Position numbers and translations under genes: made by a program
NCBI RefSeq assembly: GCF_003415655.1
Contig: NZ_QRHC01000017.1
Coordinates: 1 to 64,000 of the forward strand
Length of the DNA: 64,000 nucleotides
Origin: Vibrio maerlii
Lineage (GTDB): Bacteria; Pseudomonadota; Gammaproteobacteria; Enterobacterales; Vibrionaceae
Direction of reading: 5' to 3'
Part shown: one piece after another, positions 52,296 to 61,019 of the stretch
Position numbering within the stretch: the first letter of the stretch is position 1
Layout: each line of letters starts with the position of its first letter
Notes under the pieces: generated by a model
Seen by the model: only the letters and a program-made list of their open reading frames with translations
The model's database searches: none
What the model was told of the DNA's origin: nothing

Positions 52296-53942
52296 CTAAG
52301 TGTTCTCTAACATATCACTGTTTGATGCACCCGGTGGTACGAGTGGCCAAACATTCTCTTCTTCATCAATGAGAACATGGAGAAGATAAGCGGTTTTACT
52401 CTCTAGCATTTCTTTCAGTGCTGGTTCTACTTCTTCTTTCTTAGTGATCACCTTACCTGGAATGCCAAAGGCTTTAGCAAGCATGACAAAGTCAGGGTTG
52501 TCATCAAGGATGGTTTCACTGTGGCGACCGTCGAAGAACAGAGACTGCCATTGGCGAACCATGCCAAGGCGCTGATTATCAAGTAAAACCATCTTCACTG
52601 GGATTTGACGACGCTTGAGTGTCCCTAGCTCTTGAACGTTCATCATGAATGAACCATCGCCAGAGATAAGAATCGATTGGTCATCAGGGCGAGCCACCGC
52701 CGCACCCATTGCTGCTGGTAGACCAAAGCCCATGGTGCCAAGGCCTGCTGAGGTGATGAAGTTCTGTGGCGCACGTGGCTGAATATGCTGAGCTGTCCAC
52801 ATCTGATGTTGACCAACATCGGTAGAGACCATTGAAGTAGCTGGCATCATGTCCGACAGCTGCTTTAAAAGTAGTGGAGCAAAGATGAGGTCACCTGGGT
52901 GGTCATAGCGCCACTTGAATGCACTACGTAGGCTCTCACTGTGGTGAACCCAAGGCGTGATCTCTTGCTCTAGTTTTAATTGTGGAAGAATCTCACGGAT
53001 ATCACCGCGCAGAGCAGCATGCGCATGACGAAGCTTGTTGAATTCAGCCGCGTCGATATCGATATGAATCACTTTTGCATGCGGTGCAAAAGTATCTAAC
53101 TTACCGGTCACACGGTCATCGAAACGAGCGCCACATACAATCAGTAGGTCACTCTCTTGTACGACTAAGTTAGCGGCCTTGGTACCGTGCATACCCAACA
53201 TACCTAAGTAGTGAGGATCGTTTCGCTCAATGGTGCCTAGACCTTTTAGTGTACTGACTGAAGGCATAGGGTTGTCAGCTAAGAACTGACGAACAGACTC
53301 TGTTGCGTTTGCCAATTGAACACCACCACCCACGTAAAATACAGGGCGTTTACTCTCGCGCAGAACGGCTTGTGCTAGACGGATGCTCTCAGGAGTCGGA
53401 ACTGGGATTGCTGGTGGACGGAACGTCGGGAGTTCTTCAACAGGCGCTTGAGCAAGTTGAACATCTTTAGCGATATCAACGATGACTGGGCCTGGGCGGC
53501 CTGCTTTTGCTACTTCAAATGCTTCCGCTAGAGTGGGTGCAAGCTCATTGATATCAGTAACTAGGTAGCTGTGCTTAGTACACGCTAGCGACATACCAAT
53601 CACATCAATCTCTTGGAATGCGTCGGTACCGATGTGGGTGCTGGCTACCTGACCTGTGATTGCGACCAATGGGATAGAGTCCATGAAGGCATCGGCAAGG
53701 CCTGTGACAAGGTTGGTTGCACCAGGGCCAGAAGTTGCGAGACAGACAGCTACTTCTTGAGAGGCTCGTGCCATACCAATTGCTGCCATCGCGGCACCTT
53801 GCTCATGACGGCAAAGGATGTGTTCTACACCACCGTCGTATAATGCATCGTAGATTGGCATGATGGCACCGCCAGGGTAACCAAATACTTGTTTAATACC
53901 TTGTTGCGCTAACGCTGCAACGACTAACTCTGCTCCAGTCAT
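52296..53942 (-). CDS. ilvG: Acetolactate synthase II large subunit IlvG
   Basis: This 548-residue TPP enzyme condenses pyruvate with pyruvate or 2-oxobutanoate. The TPP glutamate region is ILCRHEQGAAMAA (about residue 47), and the cofactor-binding motif GDGSFMMNVQELGTLKRR is near 428. The length is identical to intact IlvG of enterobacteria, with no frameshift (E. coli K-12 ilvG is broken). The start at 53942 has GGGGGCGG before it; the open frame extends 27 codons further but without support. It is the first structural gene of ilvGMEDA, downstream of the ilvL attenuator. Confidence 0.96.
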   Translation of the reverse strand: MTGAELVVAALAQQGIKQVFGYPGGAIMPIYDALYDGGVEHILCRHEQGAAMAAIGMARASQEVAVCLATSGPGATNLVTGLADAFMDSIPLVAITGQVASTHIGTDAFQEIDVIGMSLACTKHSYLVTDINELAPTLAEAFEVAKAGRPGPVIVDIAKDVQLAQAPVEELPTFRPPAIPVPTPESIRLAQAVLRESKRPVFYVGGGVQLANATESVRQFLADNPMPSVSTLKGLGTIERNDPHYLGMLGMHGTKAANLVVQESDLLIVCGARFDDRVTGKLDTFAPHAKVIHIDIDAAEFNKLRHAHAALRGDIREILPQLKLEQEITPWVHHSESLRSAFKWRYDHPGDLIFAPLLLKQLSDMMPATSMVSTDVGQHQMWTAQHIQPRAPQNFITSAGLGTMGFGLPAAMGAAVARPDDQSILISGDGSFMMNVQELGTLKRRQIPVKMVLLDNQRLGMVRQWQSLFFDGRHSETILDDNPDFVMLAKAFGIPGKVITKKEEVEPALKEMLESKTAYLLHVLIDEEENVWPLVPPGASNSDMLENT

Positions 53943-54043
53943 TCCGCCCCCTTTTTGCCTTGCTGGCTTGTTCCGTGTACTTGGCACATCGTGTGCTCCC
54001 ATTCTTCCTGTTCGATTCTTCAATGAATCTTGAGCTTAAAATG

Positions 54044-54080
54044 ACAAAAACCCCCGACCTTTCGGTGCGGGGGTTTTTAA
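54044..54080 (-). terminator. ilv operon attenuator
   Basis: On the minus strand CCCCCG and CGGGGG enclose an inner ACC/GGT pair, flanked by A and T runs, between ilvL and ilvG. It is a very strong GC stem followed by TTTTT. With ilvL it forms the classical attenuator. Confidence 0.92.
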
Positions 54081-54089
54081 AATCTGTGG

Positions 54090-54179
54090 TTACTTATCTC
54101 CCACATCCCCCCGTGCAGTCGGAATAATGACCACAATAATAAGGAGAATCAGCGCTGATGCTTTGGCGATAAGTTTCAT
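54090..54179 (-). CDS. ilvL: ilv operon leader peptide IlvL
   Basis: A 29-residue peptide starting MKLIAKASALILLIIVVII. It contains seven Ile, four Leu and three Val, including a run of nine consecutive branched-chain residues (LILLIIVVII lacks only its first neighbours). Ribosome stalling here when charged branched-chain tRNAs are scarce would favour an antiterminator and let transcription pass the attenuator at 54044-54080 into ilvG. The position and composition match E. coli IlvL (32 residues), although the sequence differs. The ribosome binding site is weak (A-rich). Confidence 0.9.
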   Translation of the reverse strand: MKLIAKASALILLIIVVIIPTARGDVGDK

Positions 54180-54216
54180 TATTTTCTATTTATGTATGTC
54201 GTAATTTTAGTGAAAA

Positions 54217-54222
54217 ATTATA
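54217..54222 (-). promoter_or_regulatory. ilv operon -10 element
   Basis: A perfect TATAAT lies on the minus strand 38 bases upstream of the ilvL start. No good -35 hexamer is found at 16-18 bases, so the promoter probably depends on an activator or on its flanking A/T-rich sequence. The remaining gap up to comM (54223-54393) shows nothing else definite. Confidence 0.55.
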
Positions 54223-54393
54223 CGAAAATGTTTGCGTCTCTAGTGGTAACACACAAATCTGTTATCTGACAAGCAAAATGTCATTCTTTTTTCACATTTC
54301 CTCAGCATCTATCCACGCTATACAACAAGTTCACATGAGTAAGTGGTTCACTTTTCAGCGTAAATGAGTTCACAGCAGTTAGGGTAGTTAGAA

Positions 54394-55917
54394 ATGGGGT
54401 TAGCGATTGTTCATAGTAGAGCCTGTGTCGGTGTTCAGGCTCCCCATGTGGATGTTGAAGTTCATATAAGCAATGGAATGCCAGGTTTTACCCTGGTGGG
54501 TTTGCCGGAGACCACGGTTAAGGAATCGAAGGATCGGGTTCGTAGCGCAATTCTCAACTCGAGGTTTGAGTTTCCAGCAAAACGGATCACCGTTAATTTA
54601 GCACCAGCGGATCTACCAAAAGAAGGGGGTCGCTTCGACCTGCCGATAGCTCTTGGTATATTGGCTGCTTCAGAGCAGATCCCTATCGATAAACTTGACC
54701 TGTACGAGTTCATTGGTGAGCTTGCCTTAAACGGTGAGCTACGATCGGTGAAGGGAGTGTTACCCGCCGCACTGGCTGCAAACAAGATACAGCGCCACTT
54801 AGTCGTGCCACACGCGAATGGCGATCAGGCTGCCTTGGTGGGTAAGGAGTACCATAAGTCAGCTGTATCATTGCTTGAGGTGTGTAGTGAATTATGTGGT
54901 CAACAGCTTTTACAGCTGCATCAATCGACGTCTTCACAAGTTGAGTCCAATAATGAACGTGACTTACAGGATATTATTGGTCAGCAACAGGGAAAGCGGG
55001 CACTAGAGATTGCCGCCGCAGGAAATCACAACCTGTTGTTTCTTGGCCCTCCGGGGACAGGTAAGACCATGTTGGCATCGCGCCTGTGTGACTTATTACC
55101 GGAAATGACCGATGAAGAGGCGATGGAGACTGCATCCGTTGCCTCTTTGACTCAGCAAGAGATTAATCAGTACAACTGGAAGCTTCGTCCATTTCGATCT
55201 CCTCATCACTCTAGCTCAATGGCTGCGTTGGTTGGAGGGGGCTCAATCCCCAGGCCAGGGGAGATCTCGTTGTCGCACAATGGCTTGCTCTTTCTCGATG
55301 AGATGCCCGAATTTGAACGCAAGGTACTCGATTCGTTGCGGGAGCCACTGGAGTCTGGCGAGGTGGTGATATCTAGGGCTGCAGGCAAGACCAAATTCCC
55401 AGCAAGGTTCCAGCTAGTTGGAGCACTAAATCCGAGCCCTACGGGTTACTATGAGGGCAACCAAGCGCGAACTAATCCTCAGATCATACTTCGTTACCTA
55501 TCTCGACTCTCTGGCCCATTACTTGATCGCTTTGATATGTCTTTAGAGATCCCAGCGTTGCCGAAAGGTACACTGACCGAAGGTGGTGATAGAGGGGAGT
55601 CCACCTTGGTAGTGAAATCACGTGTTAGCAAAGCAAGAGAGGTTATGCTCCTACGGAACAATAAGGTTAATGCGTTGTTGGGTAGCCGAGAAGTTGACAA
55701 GTATTGCCCGTTAGAGAGACCAGATGCGGAATTTTTGGAGAATGCACTACATCGATTAGGGTTATCTATCCGTGCATATCATCGAATTATTAAGGTGGCT
55801 CGAACCATTGCTGACCTCGATGGAAAACAAAATATCGAGCGGTCACACCTAGCTGAAGCGTTAGGTTATAGAGCCATGGACCGATTGCTTAAGCAACTGA
55901 CTCAACAAGCAATTTAG
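54394..55917 (+). CDS. comM: ComM (YifB), Mg-chelatase-like AAA+ helicase
   Basis: This 507-residue AAA+ protein promotes branch migration during natural transformation. An N-terminal Lon-like domain (about 1-170) is followed by the AAA+ core with Walker A LGPPGTGKTMLASRL (about residue 213) and Walker B LLFLDEMPEFERKVLDSLREP, then a Mg-chelatase C-terminal domain. The length equals E. coli YifB (506). It is divergent from ilvGMEDA, as in Vibrio cholerae and E. coli. Presence fits a naturally competent lineage but does not prove competence. Confidence 0.93.
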   Translation: MGLAIVHSRACVGVQAPHVDVEVHISNGMPGFTLVGLPETTVKESKDRVRSAILNSRFEFPAKRITVNLAPADLPKEGGRFDLPIALGILAASEQIPIDKLDLYEFIGELALNGELRSVKGVLPAALAANKIQRHLVVPHANGDQAALVGKEYHKSAVSLLEVCSELCGQQLLQLHQSTSSQVESNNERDLQDIIGQQQGKRALEIAAAGNHNLLFLGPPGTGKTMLASRLCDLLPEMTDEEAMETASVASLTQQEINQYNWKLRPFRSPHHSSSMAALVGGGSIPRPGEISLSHNGLLFLDEMPEFERKVLDSLREPLESGEVVISRAAGKTKFPARFQLVGALNPSPTGYYEGNQARTNPQIILRYLSRLSGPLLDRFDMSLEIPALPKGTLTEGGDRGESTLVVKSRVSKAREVMLLRNNKVNALLGSREVDKYCPLERPDAEFLENALHRLGLSIRAYHRIIKVARTIADLDGKQNIERSHLAEALGYRAMDRLLKQLTQQAI

Positions 55918-56048
55918 CTTGCCGACTAAATGAAATGATTGAATTGGATAGCAAAACAAATCAGACCATCGGTTCAGAGGCTTACAAGCGCAGGCTAGAT
56001 TTGTATAATCATGCGCTGTTTTTTTGCCCATGTTTGTTTTTTAGGTTT

Positions 56049-56933
56049 ATGTTCGGATATTTGACCCTAGTTCTTGTCGCTTCGTTGGTGATTCTAAATA
56101 CTGCAGTATGCTCTTTACTGATCTGCGTGATGGCGTTGCTGAAGATTGTTCTACCCGGTCAGGCTGCAAAAGCGATGGCTACACGATGGGCAAATGGTTT
56201 TATGTGGCTGTGGGCAACAGTAAATACCTATATCCTTAACGGTTTTAATCGTGTTGAGTGGCAGGTTGAAGGGCTAGAAGGGCTCAAAAAGGATGGCTGG
56301 TATTTGATGATCAGTAATCATCTTAGTTGGTCGGATATTGTGGTGTTGTGTAGTGTGTTTAAAGATCGCATTCCAATGCCTAAATTCTTCCTTAAGCAAC
56401 AGCTGATGTACGTGCCATTTGTTGGCCTAGCTTGTTGGGCGTTGGATATGCCATTTATGCGCCGTTACTCACGAGAATATCTGATTCGTTATCCTGAGAA
56501 GCGTGGACAAGACCTCGAAACCACTCGCCGCTCCTGTGCCAAGTTTAAAGACACTCCAACGACTGTGGTGAACTATGTGGAAGGGACCCGTTTTACCACA
56601 GAGAAGCAACTCCGTAGTAAAGCTGGATACCAACACCTATTGATGCCAAAGACCGGTGGTATTGCCTATACACTGGCGTCAATGGGTGACCAGTTTGAGA
56701 ACATCATTGATGTAACACTCGCCTATCCGAAGAACACCGATCAACCTTTCAAAGATATGTTGATGGGGCGCCTAACTAAAATTGTGGTTAAGGTGAGAGT
56801 ATTGCCTGTTGATGACAACGTCCGAGGTGATTATTTTAACGATAAGCCTTACAAACGTCAGTTCCAGCAATGGCTAGGAGATATCTGGCAAGATAAGGAT
56901 GAAGTGCTCAGTCAGATTCACCACAAAGATTAG
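56049..56933 (+). CDS. yihG: YihG-family lysophosphatidic acid acyltransferase
   Basis: A 294-residue membrane acyltransferase that would acylate 1-acyl-glycerol-3-phosphate in phospholipid synthesis. The catalytic NHLSWSD motif (HX4D, about residue 92) and VNYVEGTRFT, the second conserved block, are clear, as is the YihG-specific run FFLKQQLMYVPFVGLACWA. The N-terminal 40 residues form a membrane helix. The open frame starts at 55935, but I choose the ATG at 56049, which has AGG before it and gives the family length (E. coli 310). As in E. coli, it is next to dsbA. Confidence 0.88.
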   Translation: MFGYLTLVLVASLVILNTAVCSLLICVMALLKIVLPGQAAKAMATRWANGFMWLWATVNTYILNGFNRVEWQVEGLEGLKKDGWYLMISNHLSWSDIVVLCSVFKDRIPMPKFFLKQQLMYVPFVGLACWALDMPFMRRYSREYLIRYPEKRGQDLETTRRSCAKFKDTPTTVVNYVEGTRFTTEKQLRSKAGYQHLLMPKTGGIAYTLASMGDQFENIIDVTLAYPKNTDQPFKDMLMGRLTKIVVKVRVLPVDDNVRGDYFNDKPYKRQFQQWLGDIWQDKDEVLSQIHHKD

Positions 56934-56940
56934 AACAATT

Positions 56941-56976
56941 AAAAAAGCAAAGGGAGCCAAACGGCTCCCTTTGTTG
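56941..56976. terminator. Bidirectional terminator between yihG and dsbA
   Basis: CAAAGGGAGCC and GGCTCCCTTTG pair around AAAC. The minus strand continues with six T residues, a strong stop for dsbA; the plus strand tract is weaker. Confidence 0.88.
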
Positions 56977-57007
56977 TGTAACTCATTGAACTAATTCGCG
57001 ATAGCGA

Positions 57008-57610
57008 TTATTTAAGCGTCAGTAGGTAGTTAACAAGAGCAAAGTATTCATCTAGAGATTTGATTTCGTTTGCTTCTACTAGGTAACGGTTGTTAACCAC
57101 AACAGCTGGAACGCCTGATAGGCCGCTGTCTTTGAATTGTTTGTCAAAACGACGAACCATTGAATCTACGGCGAAACCTTTATATGCAGAGTCGAACTTC
57201 TTCGCGTCTACACCTTCGTCTAGGAAGATCTGACGCAGTTCTTCTTCGTTGCGTGGTGGCTGTTGTAGGGTGTGGATACGGTTGAATAGCACAGGTACCA
57301 TTTTGTCTTCGATCTTAAGCGATACCATCGTTGCGTATGCCTTACTCATCGGCTTACCCATGTTGCCGCCCATGAAAGAAACGTGGTTCTTTACCAGCTT
57401 AGCATTGTCTGGCAGCTGAGCTTTTAGCTGCTGAATAATTGGCTCAAAGCTATTACAGTGTGGGCAGTAGAATGAGAAAAACTCAGTTACGGTTGGCGTT
57501 TTTGATGCTGGAACATCGAGCACGCGGTAGTGAGTACCTTCCGAGAAATCAGCGGCATGAACACTCAAGCTAAGCATCAGTGTTGTAAATAGGGCGAATA
57601 GCTTTTTCAT
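57008..57610 (-). CDS. dsbA: Thiol:disulfide interchange protein DsbA
   Basis: A 200-residue periplasmic oxidase that introduces disulfides into exported proteins, including virulence factors and pili. A Sec signal peptide occupies residues about 1-19 (cut SVHA-ADF), the active site is FYCPHCNSF (CPHC, about 49-52), and the cis-proline loop is GVPAVVV. The length equals Vibrio DsbA/TcpG (200). It lies 43 bases after srkA on the same strand and is probably cotranscribed with it, the srkA-dsbA pair of E. coli. Confidence 0.96.
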   Translation of the reverse strand: MKKLFALFTTLMLSLSVHAADFSEGTHYRVLDVPASKTPTVTEFFSFYCPHCNSFEPIIQQLKAQLPDNAKLVKNHVSFMGGNMGKPMSKAYATMVSLKIEDKMVPVLFNRIHTLQQPPRNEEELRQIFLDEGVDAKKFDSAYKGFAVDSMVRRFDKQFKDSGLSGVPAVVVNNRYLVEANEIKSLDEYFALVNYLLTLK

Positions 57611-57653
57611 TGTTTTATATTACTCCATGTTTAAATCGAGAAGCACGACCTAC

Positions 57654-58640
57654 TTACCATTGGGGTGATAGGCTCAGTGGTGACTCTTCTAGTGCGGCCA
57701 ATTGCTCTTTAATAGCTAGGACCTGTCCTTCCCAGTATTTCGGGTCATCGAACCAAGGAAATGCTATTGGGAAAGCTGGATCTTGCCATCTTTTTGCGAG
57801 CCATGCCATATAGTGCACCATGCGTAGACCGCGTAAAGGCTCAATAAGTTTCAATTCATTGTGATTGAATTGATGATATTCATCATACCCTTCAAGCAGC
57901 GTATCAAGCTGAATCAGCTTTTCATGGCGCTCGCCACTCAGCATCATCCATAAATCCTGTACTGCAGGGCCGTTGCGCGCATCATCCAAATCGACAAACA
58001 TAGGCCCATCACGCCATAAGATATTACCTGGGTGACAGTCTCCATGAAGGCGGATTGAAGAGATATCGGCTGGCCATTGCTGCTCCAGTGCTTTGATCAG
58101 TAAATCGAGATCATTAAAGAATGCTGACTCTAGGTGCATTGGAATGAAAGTAGAGTTTTGTAAGATCTGTTTTGGTTGGCGCAGATATTCCTCGATACCT
58201 ATGGTTGGTCGATAGGTAAACGATTTTTGACTACCTACCTTATGAATACGGCCTAAAAAGCGCCCAACCCATTCAAGGTGTTCAAGGTTATCAACCTCAA
58301 ACTGGCGACCGCCAACACTTGGAAAGACCGTAAACCAATAGTCTTGGTACTCGTGCAGGGTTTGGCCATTGAGAACAAGAGGGGCAGCAAGTGGGATCTC
58401 ATGCTCATTCAACTCTAGGCTGAACTCATGTTCCTCAAGAATCTGTTCTTTGGTCCAACGGTTTGGTCGATAGAACTTCACTACGTATCGAGCACGTTCT
58501 TCATCCGTAAACTGATAAACACGATTTTCGTAGCTATTAAGAGCGAGAAAGCCGGATTCTGCTCGAATGCCAACGCTCTCAAGGGCATACCACATGAAGT
58601 CAGGAGTTAGCCCATCAAAATTAAAGGTAGATTGTGTCAT
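57654..58640 (-). CDS. srkA: Stress response kinase A SrkA (YihE)
   Basis: A 328-residue Ser/Thr kinase of the APH/choline kinase fold that protects against programmed death and Cpx-type envelope stress. The catalytic loop is HGDCHPGNILW (about residue 198) with the metal-binding FVDLDDARNGP 11 residues later. The length is identical to E. coli SrkA. The start is preceded by a terminator that ends the upstream ccoG unit, so a srkA promoter must lie in the 60-base gap, possibly Cpx controlled as in E. coli. Confidence 0.94.
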   Translation of the reverse strand: MTQSTFNFDGLTPDFMWYALESVGIRAESGFLALNSYENRVYQFTDEERARYVVKFYRPNRWTKEQILEEHEFSLELNEHEIPLAAPLVLNGQTLHEYQDYWFTVFPSVGGRQFEVDNLEHLEWVGRFLGRIHKVGSQKSFTYRPTIGIEEYLRQPKQILQNSTFIPMHLESAFFNDLDLLIKALEQQWPADISSIRLHGDCHPGNILWRDGPMFVDLDDARNGPAVQDLWMMLSGERHEKLIQLDTLLEGYDEYHQFNHNELKLIEPLRGLRMVHYMAWLAKRWQDPAFPIAFPWFDDPKYWEGQVLAIKEQLAALEESPLSLSPQW

Positions 58641-58645
58641 AAATA

Positions 58646-58684
58646 AAAAAGGCTCTGTTACCTAGATAGAGTAATGAGCCTTTC
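58646..58684 (-). terminator. ccoG terminator
   Basis: On the minus strand AAAGGCTC-ATTAC and GTAAC-GAGCC pair with one unpaired base around a 9-base loop, followed by six T residues. It lies 20 bases after the ccoG stop. Confidence 0.85.
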
Positions 58685-58703
58685 CTTACGTTAGTGGCTT
58701 TGG

Positions 58704-60122
58704 TTAGAGCTGTTTAATGAAACGGCTCTCAACCTCAAGTGTAAACTCATCATTAGTGGTGAGTATAAACTGAATTGTTGAAACAGGTGAGGCTATATCG
58801 TCTGGTTGAACCCCTAAACTCATTGGTAAGTTAAGTACTTCACCTGGCTTCACTTGTACTGTTTGACGGCCATACCATGAGACGTCACTCAAACCACTGA
58901 CATTGAGTTTGTACTCTTGAGTTTGCTGGGTCTTGTTGATGATCTTAAGCGTGTAGGTGTTCTCTACCTCGCCCGAGCTGTTCACTCGAAATAACTGGGT
59001 TCTATCGCGAATGACGCTCAGCCCTGCAGGGTCAACAGCAGCAACTTGAGCAAAGAATAAGCCGATCATCACTAACAATACTGCGCCATAGCCAAGTAGC
59101 TTTGGACGCATCACTTTAGTGCTGTTGCCAGCCAGTCTGTGTTCTGTGGTGTAGTTGATCAGCCCTTGCTCATAGCCCATACGATCCATGGTCTTGTTAC
59201 ACGCATCAATACACGCACCACAGTTGATGCATTCGTATTGCAAGCCATCACGAATATCGATACCGGTTGGACATACCTGAACACACAGGTCACAGTCGAT
59301 ACAGTCACCCAAACCAAGTGCTTTATGATCGGCTTTGCGTGAGCGAGGGCCGCGTGTTTCACCGCGTTTGGTGTCGTAGCCAACAATGAAGGTGTCTTTA
59401 TCGAACATTGCCGATTGGAATCGTGCATAAGGGCACATGTGCAGACAAACGATAGAGCGCATCCAACCAGCATTTGCGTAAGTACAACCGGCGAAGAATA
59501 GAACCCAGAAGCTTACCCAGAAACTGGTATCGAACGTGAAAAAGTCGATGAACAGAGATTTTACTGGCACGAAGTATCCGACAAAGGTGAGGCCAGTCAC
59601 CAGGGCAATAGCAATCCAGGCAAGGTGCTTGAGCCCTTTGCGCATAATTAACTGGCTGGTGAGTTTACCCGAGTCTTGTTTACGACGCTTGTTGGCTGAA
59701 CCTTCAAGTTTTTCTTCAAACCAGATGTACATGAAGGTCCATACGGTCTGAGGGCATAGGTAACCACACCATACGCGCCCTAAGAAGGTGGTAATGAAGA
59801 ACAGCCCAAAAGCCGCGATCATGAACAGCAGTGCAAGAAGAGTGAGATCTTGTGGATAAAGGGTGGTGCCGAAAAAGTTAAACTGCTGATTACCTATATC
59901 AAGCAAGATAGCTTGGCGTTCACCAAAAGGAATCCAGGGTGTCAAAATGAATAGGGCAAGTAAGAACCAAGAGCCATAACGACGAAGCATTTGGAATGTA
60001 CCTTTGCTTTCTCGCACATAGATACGATTACTTGGGTTGAATCTATCCCCTTTACCTTTATGGGTTTTGGGGTTGAACGTCTTGGGTGTGACATCCTTGA
60101 TATCGATCTTGTCCTGACTCAT
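58704..60122 (-). CDS. ccoG: Cytochrome c oxidase accessory protein CcoG (RdxA/FixG)
   Basis: A 472-residue membrane iron-sulfur protein that helps assemble the copper site of cbb3-type cytochrome oxidase. It has about five membrane helices and two ferredoxin-type clusters, CIDCDLCVQVCP and CINCGACIDACN (about residues 265-305). A FixG Ig-like domain forms the C-terminus (about 350-472), probably in the periplasm. The length matches the family (about 470). The cbb3 structural genes are not in this window. A palindromic site lies 24 bases before the start. Confidence 0.93.
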   Translation of the reverse strand: MSQDKIDIKDVTPKTFNPKTHKGKGDRFNPSNRIYVRESKGTFQMLRRYGSWFLLALFILTPWIPFGERQAILLDIGNQQFNFFGTTLYPQDLTLLALLFMIAAFGLFFITTFLGRVWCGYLCPQTVWTFMYIWFEEKLEGSANKRRKQDSGKLTSQLIMRKGLKHLAWIAIALVTGLTFVGYFVPVKSLFIDFFTFDTSFWVSFWVLFFAGCTYANAGWMRSIVCLHMCPYARFQSAMFDKDTFIVGYDTKRGETRGPRSRKADHKALGLGDCIDCDLCVQVCPTGIDIRDGLQYECINCGACIDACNKTMDRMGYEQGLINYTTEHRLAGNSTKVMRPKLLGYGAVLLVMIGLFFAQVAAVDPAGLSVIRDRTQLFRVNSSGEVENTYTLKIINKTQQTQEYKLNVSGLSDVSWYGRQTVQVKPGEVLNLPMSLGVQPDDIASPVSTIQFILTTNDEFTLEVESRFIKQL

Positions 60123-60145
60123 GTTGAGGTTCCATTCGGCTGACG

Positions 60146-60164
60146 GTGTGATGTGTAATCACAC
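60146..60164. promoter_or_regulatory. Palindromic operator-like site upstream of ccoG
   Basis: GTGTGAT and ATCACAC form a perfect 7-bp inverted repeat around GTGTA, 24 bases before ccoG. The outer TGTGA/TCACA arms resemble CRP half-sites, but the spacing is 7 instead of 6. The rest of the 60165-60313 gap shows no gene. Confidence 0.45.
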
Positions 60165-60313
60165 TGATGACATTGCTTATATTGTTATTTTTACGCATTA
60201 CACGATTATAGGGCGCGATTATAACGGTAATAACAATCTATTTTCTTTAACGCTATCAACCTTTAACAACAAATAGCCGTACAGATGAGTAATAAATTAG
60301 CCGAACAGTGAAA

Positions 60314-60340
60314 CGAAAAAAGCGGCTGACGCCGCTTTAA
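60314..60340 (-). terminator. yihD terminator
   Basis: AAAGCGGC and GCCGCTTT pair around TGAC. The minus strand continues with six T residues, 23 bases after the yihD stop. Confidence 0.9.
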
Positions 60341-60362
60341 AAGAGTATTGAGTAGGTATCGA

Positions 60363-60629
60363 TTAATCGATAATACCGCGGGCACGCAGAATCGCGGTCT
60401 TAAAGTCATCCTCTTGGTCTTTCTTTAGACCTGGGATCATTTCGTCTTTTTCGCTGTTACGCATCTTAAGGTGGTAGATCAGCACATCATCAGTAAGATC
60501 TTCCAGCTTACCTTCATAACCGGCTTCGTTTGCTAGTTTGACGATCATCTGTAACAGGTTAAGGTCTTGATCTTTTTGCCACTCAGGCTCTAATAGTTCG
60601 ATCAGTTCTTCAATGCGATGGCATTTCAT
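60363..60629 (-). CDS. yihD: YihD family protein (DUF1040)
   Basis: An 88-residue, acidic, soluble protein. Clear resemblance to E. coli YihD (89 residues) is seen in IELLEPEWQKDQDLNLLQ, LTDDVLIYHLKMR and DFKTAILRARGII. Its function is not known. In E. coli it neighbours srkA-dsbA, and the same holds here. The start at 60629 has GGAG 10 bases upstream and matches homologues; the longer frame to 60701 does not. It is a single gene with its own terminator. Confidence 0.92.
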   Translation of the reverse strand: MKCHRIEELIELLEPEWQKDQDLNLLQMIVKLANEAGYEGKLEDLTDDVLIYHLKMRNSEKDEMIPGLKKDQEDDFKTAILRARGIID

Positions 60630-60703
60630 TGGGCTTTCTCCATAGTTTTTATAATGTTTTATCGGAGTAAAGTAACAAATAACGCTGGGAATTCGAAGCA
60701 ATA

Positions 60704-60730
60704 AAAAAGCGCAGTAGGACTGCGCTTTTT
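60704..60730. terminator. Terminator after the 55-residue gene
   Basis: AAAAAGCGCAGT and ACTGCGCTTTTT pair perfectly around AGG, with T runs on both strands. It begins 3 bases after the stop codon of the small gene at 60733-60900, which supports that gene as a real transcription unit. Confidence 0.92.
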
Positions 60731-60732
60731 AG

Positions 60733-60900
60733 TTATGCTGCTTTTACAACTTGAGCGGAAGAAGGCTTACTTAGAGCTGCCTTTTCTACTAATGTCATTG
60801 TAGGAGCCGCTTGTTTTTTAACCGGTGCTGCAACGAAGTTGCTGCGACGGCGAGACGCACCACGATTCGAGTGCGAGAACCTGACAGTCATTGGACGCAT
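60733..60900 (-). CDS. Small basic protein of 55 residues, unknown function
   Basis: A short open frame starts MRPMTVRFSHSNRGASRRR and ends SAQVVKAA. The N-terminal half is strongly basic (RGASRRRS and VKK), and the C-terminal half is rich in Ala, Ser and Lys with no hydrophobic helix, so it should be soluble and could bind nucleic acid or the ribosome. Support comes from an AGG 8 bases before the ATG, a strong terminator immediately after the stop, and a structured 5' region. It overlaps no other gene. I recognise no family, and the function is unknown. It could be a leader or a non-coding RNA instead. Confidence 0.6.
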   Translation of the reverse strand: MRPMTVRFSHSNRGASRRRSNFVAAPVKKQAAPTMTLVEKAALSKPSSAQVVKAA

Positions 60901-60915
60901 TGAGTTACCTAACAG

Positions 60916-60948
60916 TCAGGCATTTCCATTGCCAATTTAATGGCCTGA
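60916..60948 (-). promoter_or_regulatory. Structured leader before the 55-residue gene
   Basis: TCAGGC (60916-60921) and GCCTGA (60943-60948) form an outer stem, and CATT (60927-60930) and AATG (60939-60942) form an inner stem with a bulge. It lies 16 bases upstream of the proposed start codon and would form in the same transcript. The surrounding gap 60949-61205 contains the inverted repeat at 61020-61039 and no gene. Confidence 0.5.
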
Positions 60949-61019
60949 TTCACTATGAGCTGATGTAGGAACACCAATCACTCTTCTGGCATAGCCAATC
61001 CTATAGAGAATCAGGAAGA

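Noticed and set aside
55935..56048. N-terminal extension of the yihG-type acyltransferase
   Set aside because: The extension is not hydrophobic in a membrane-anchor pattern, has no good ribosome binding site and exceeds the family length.
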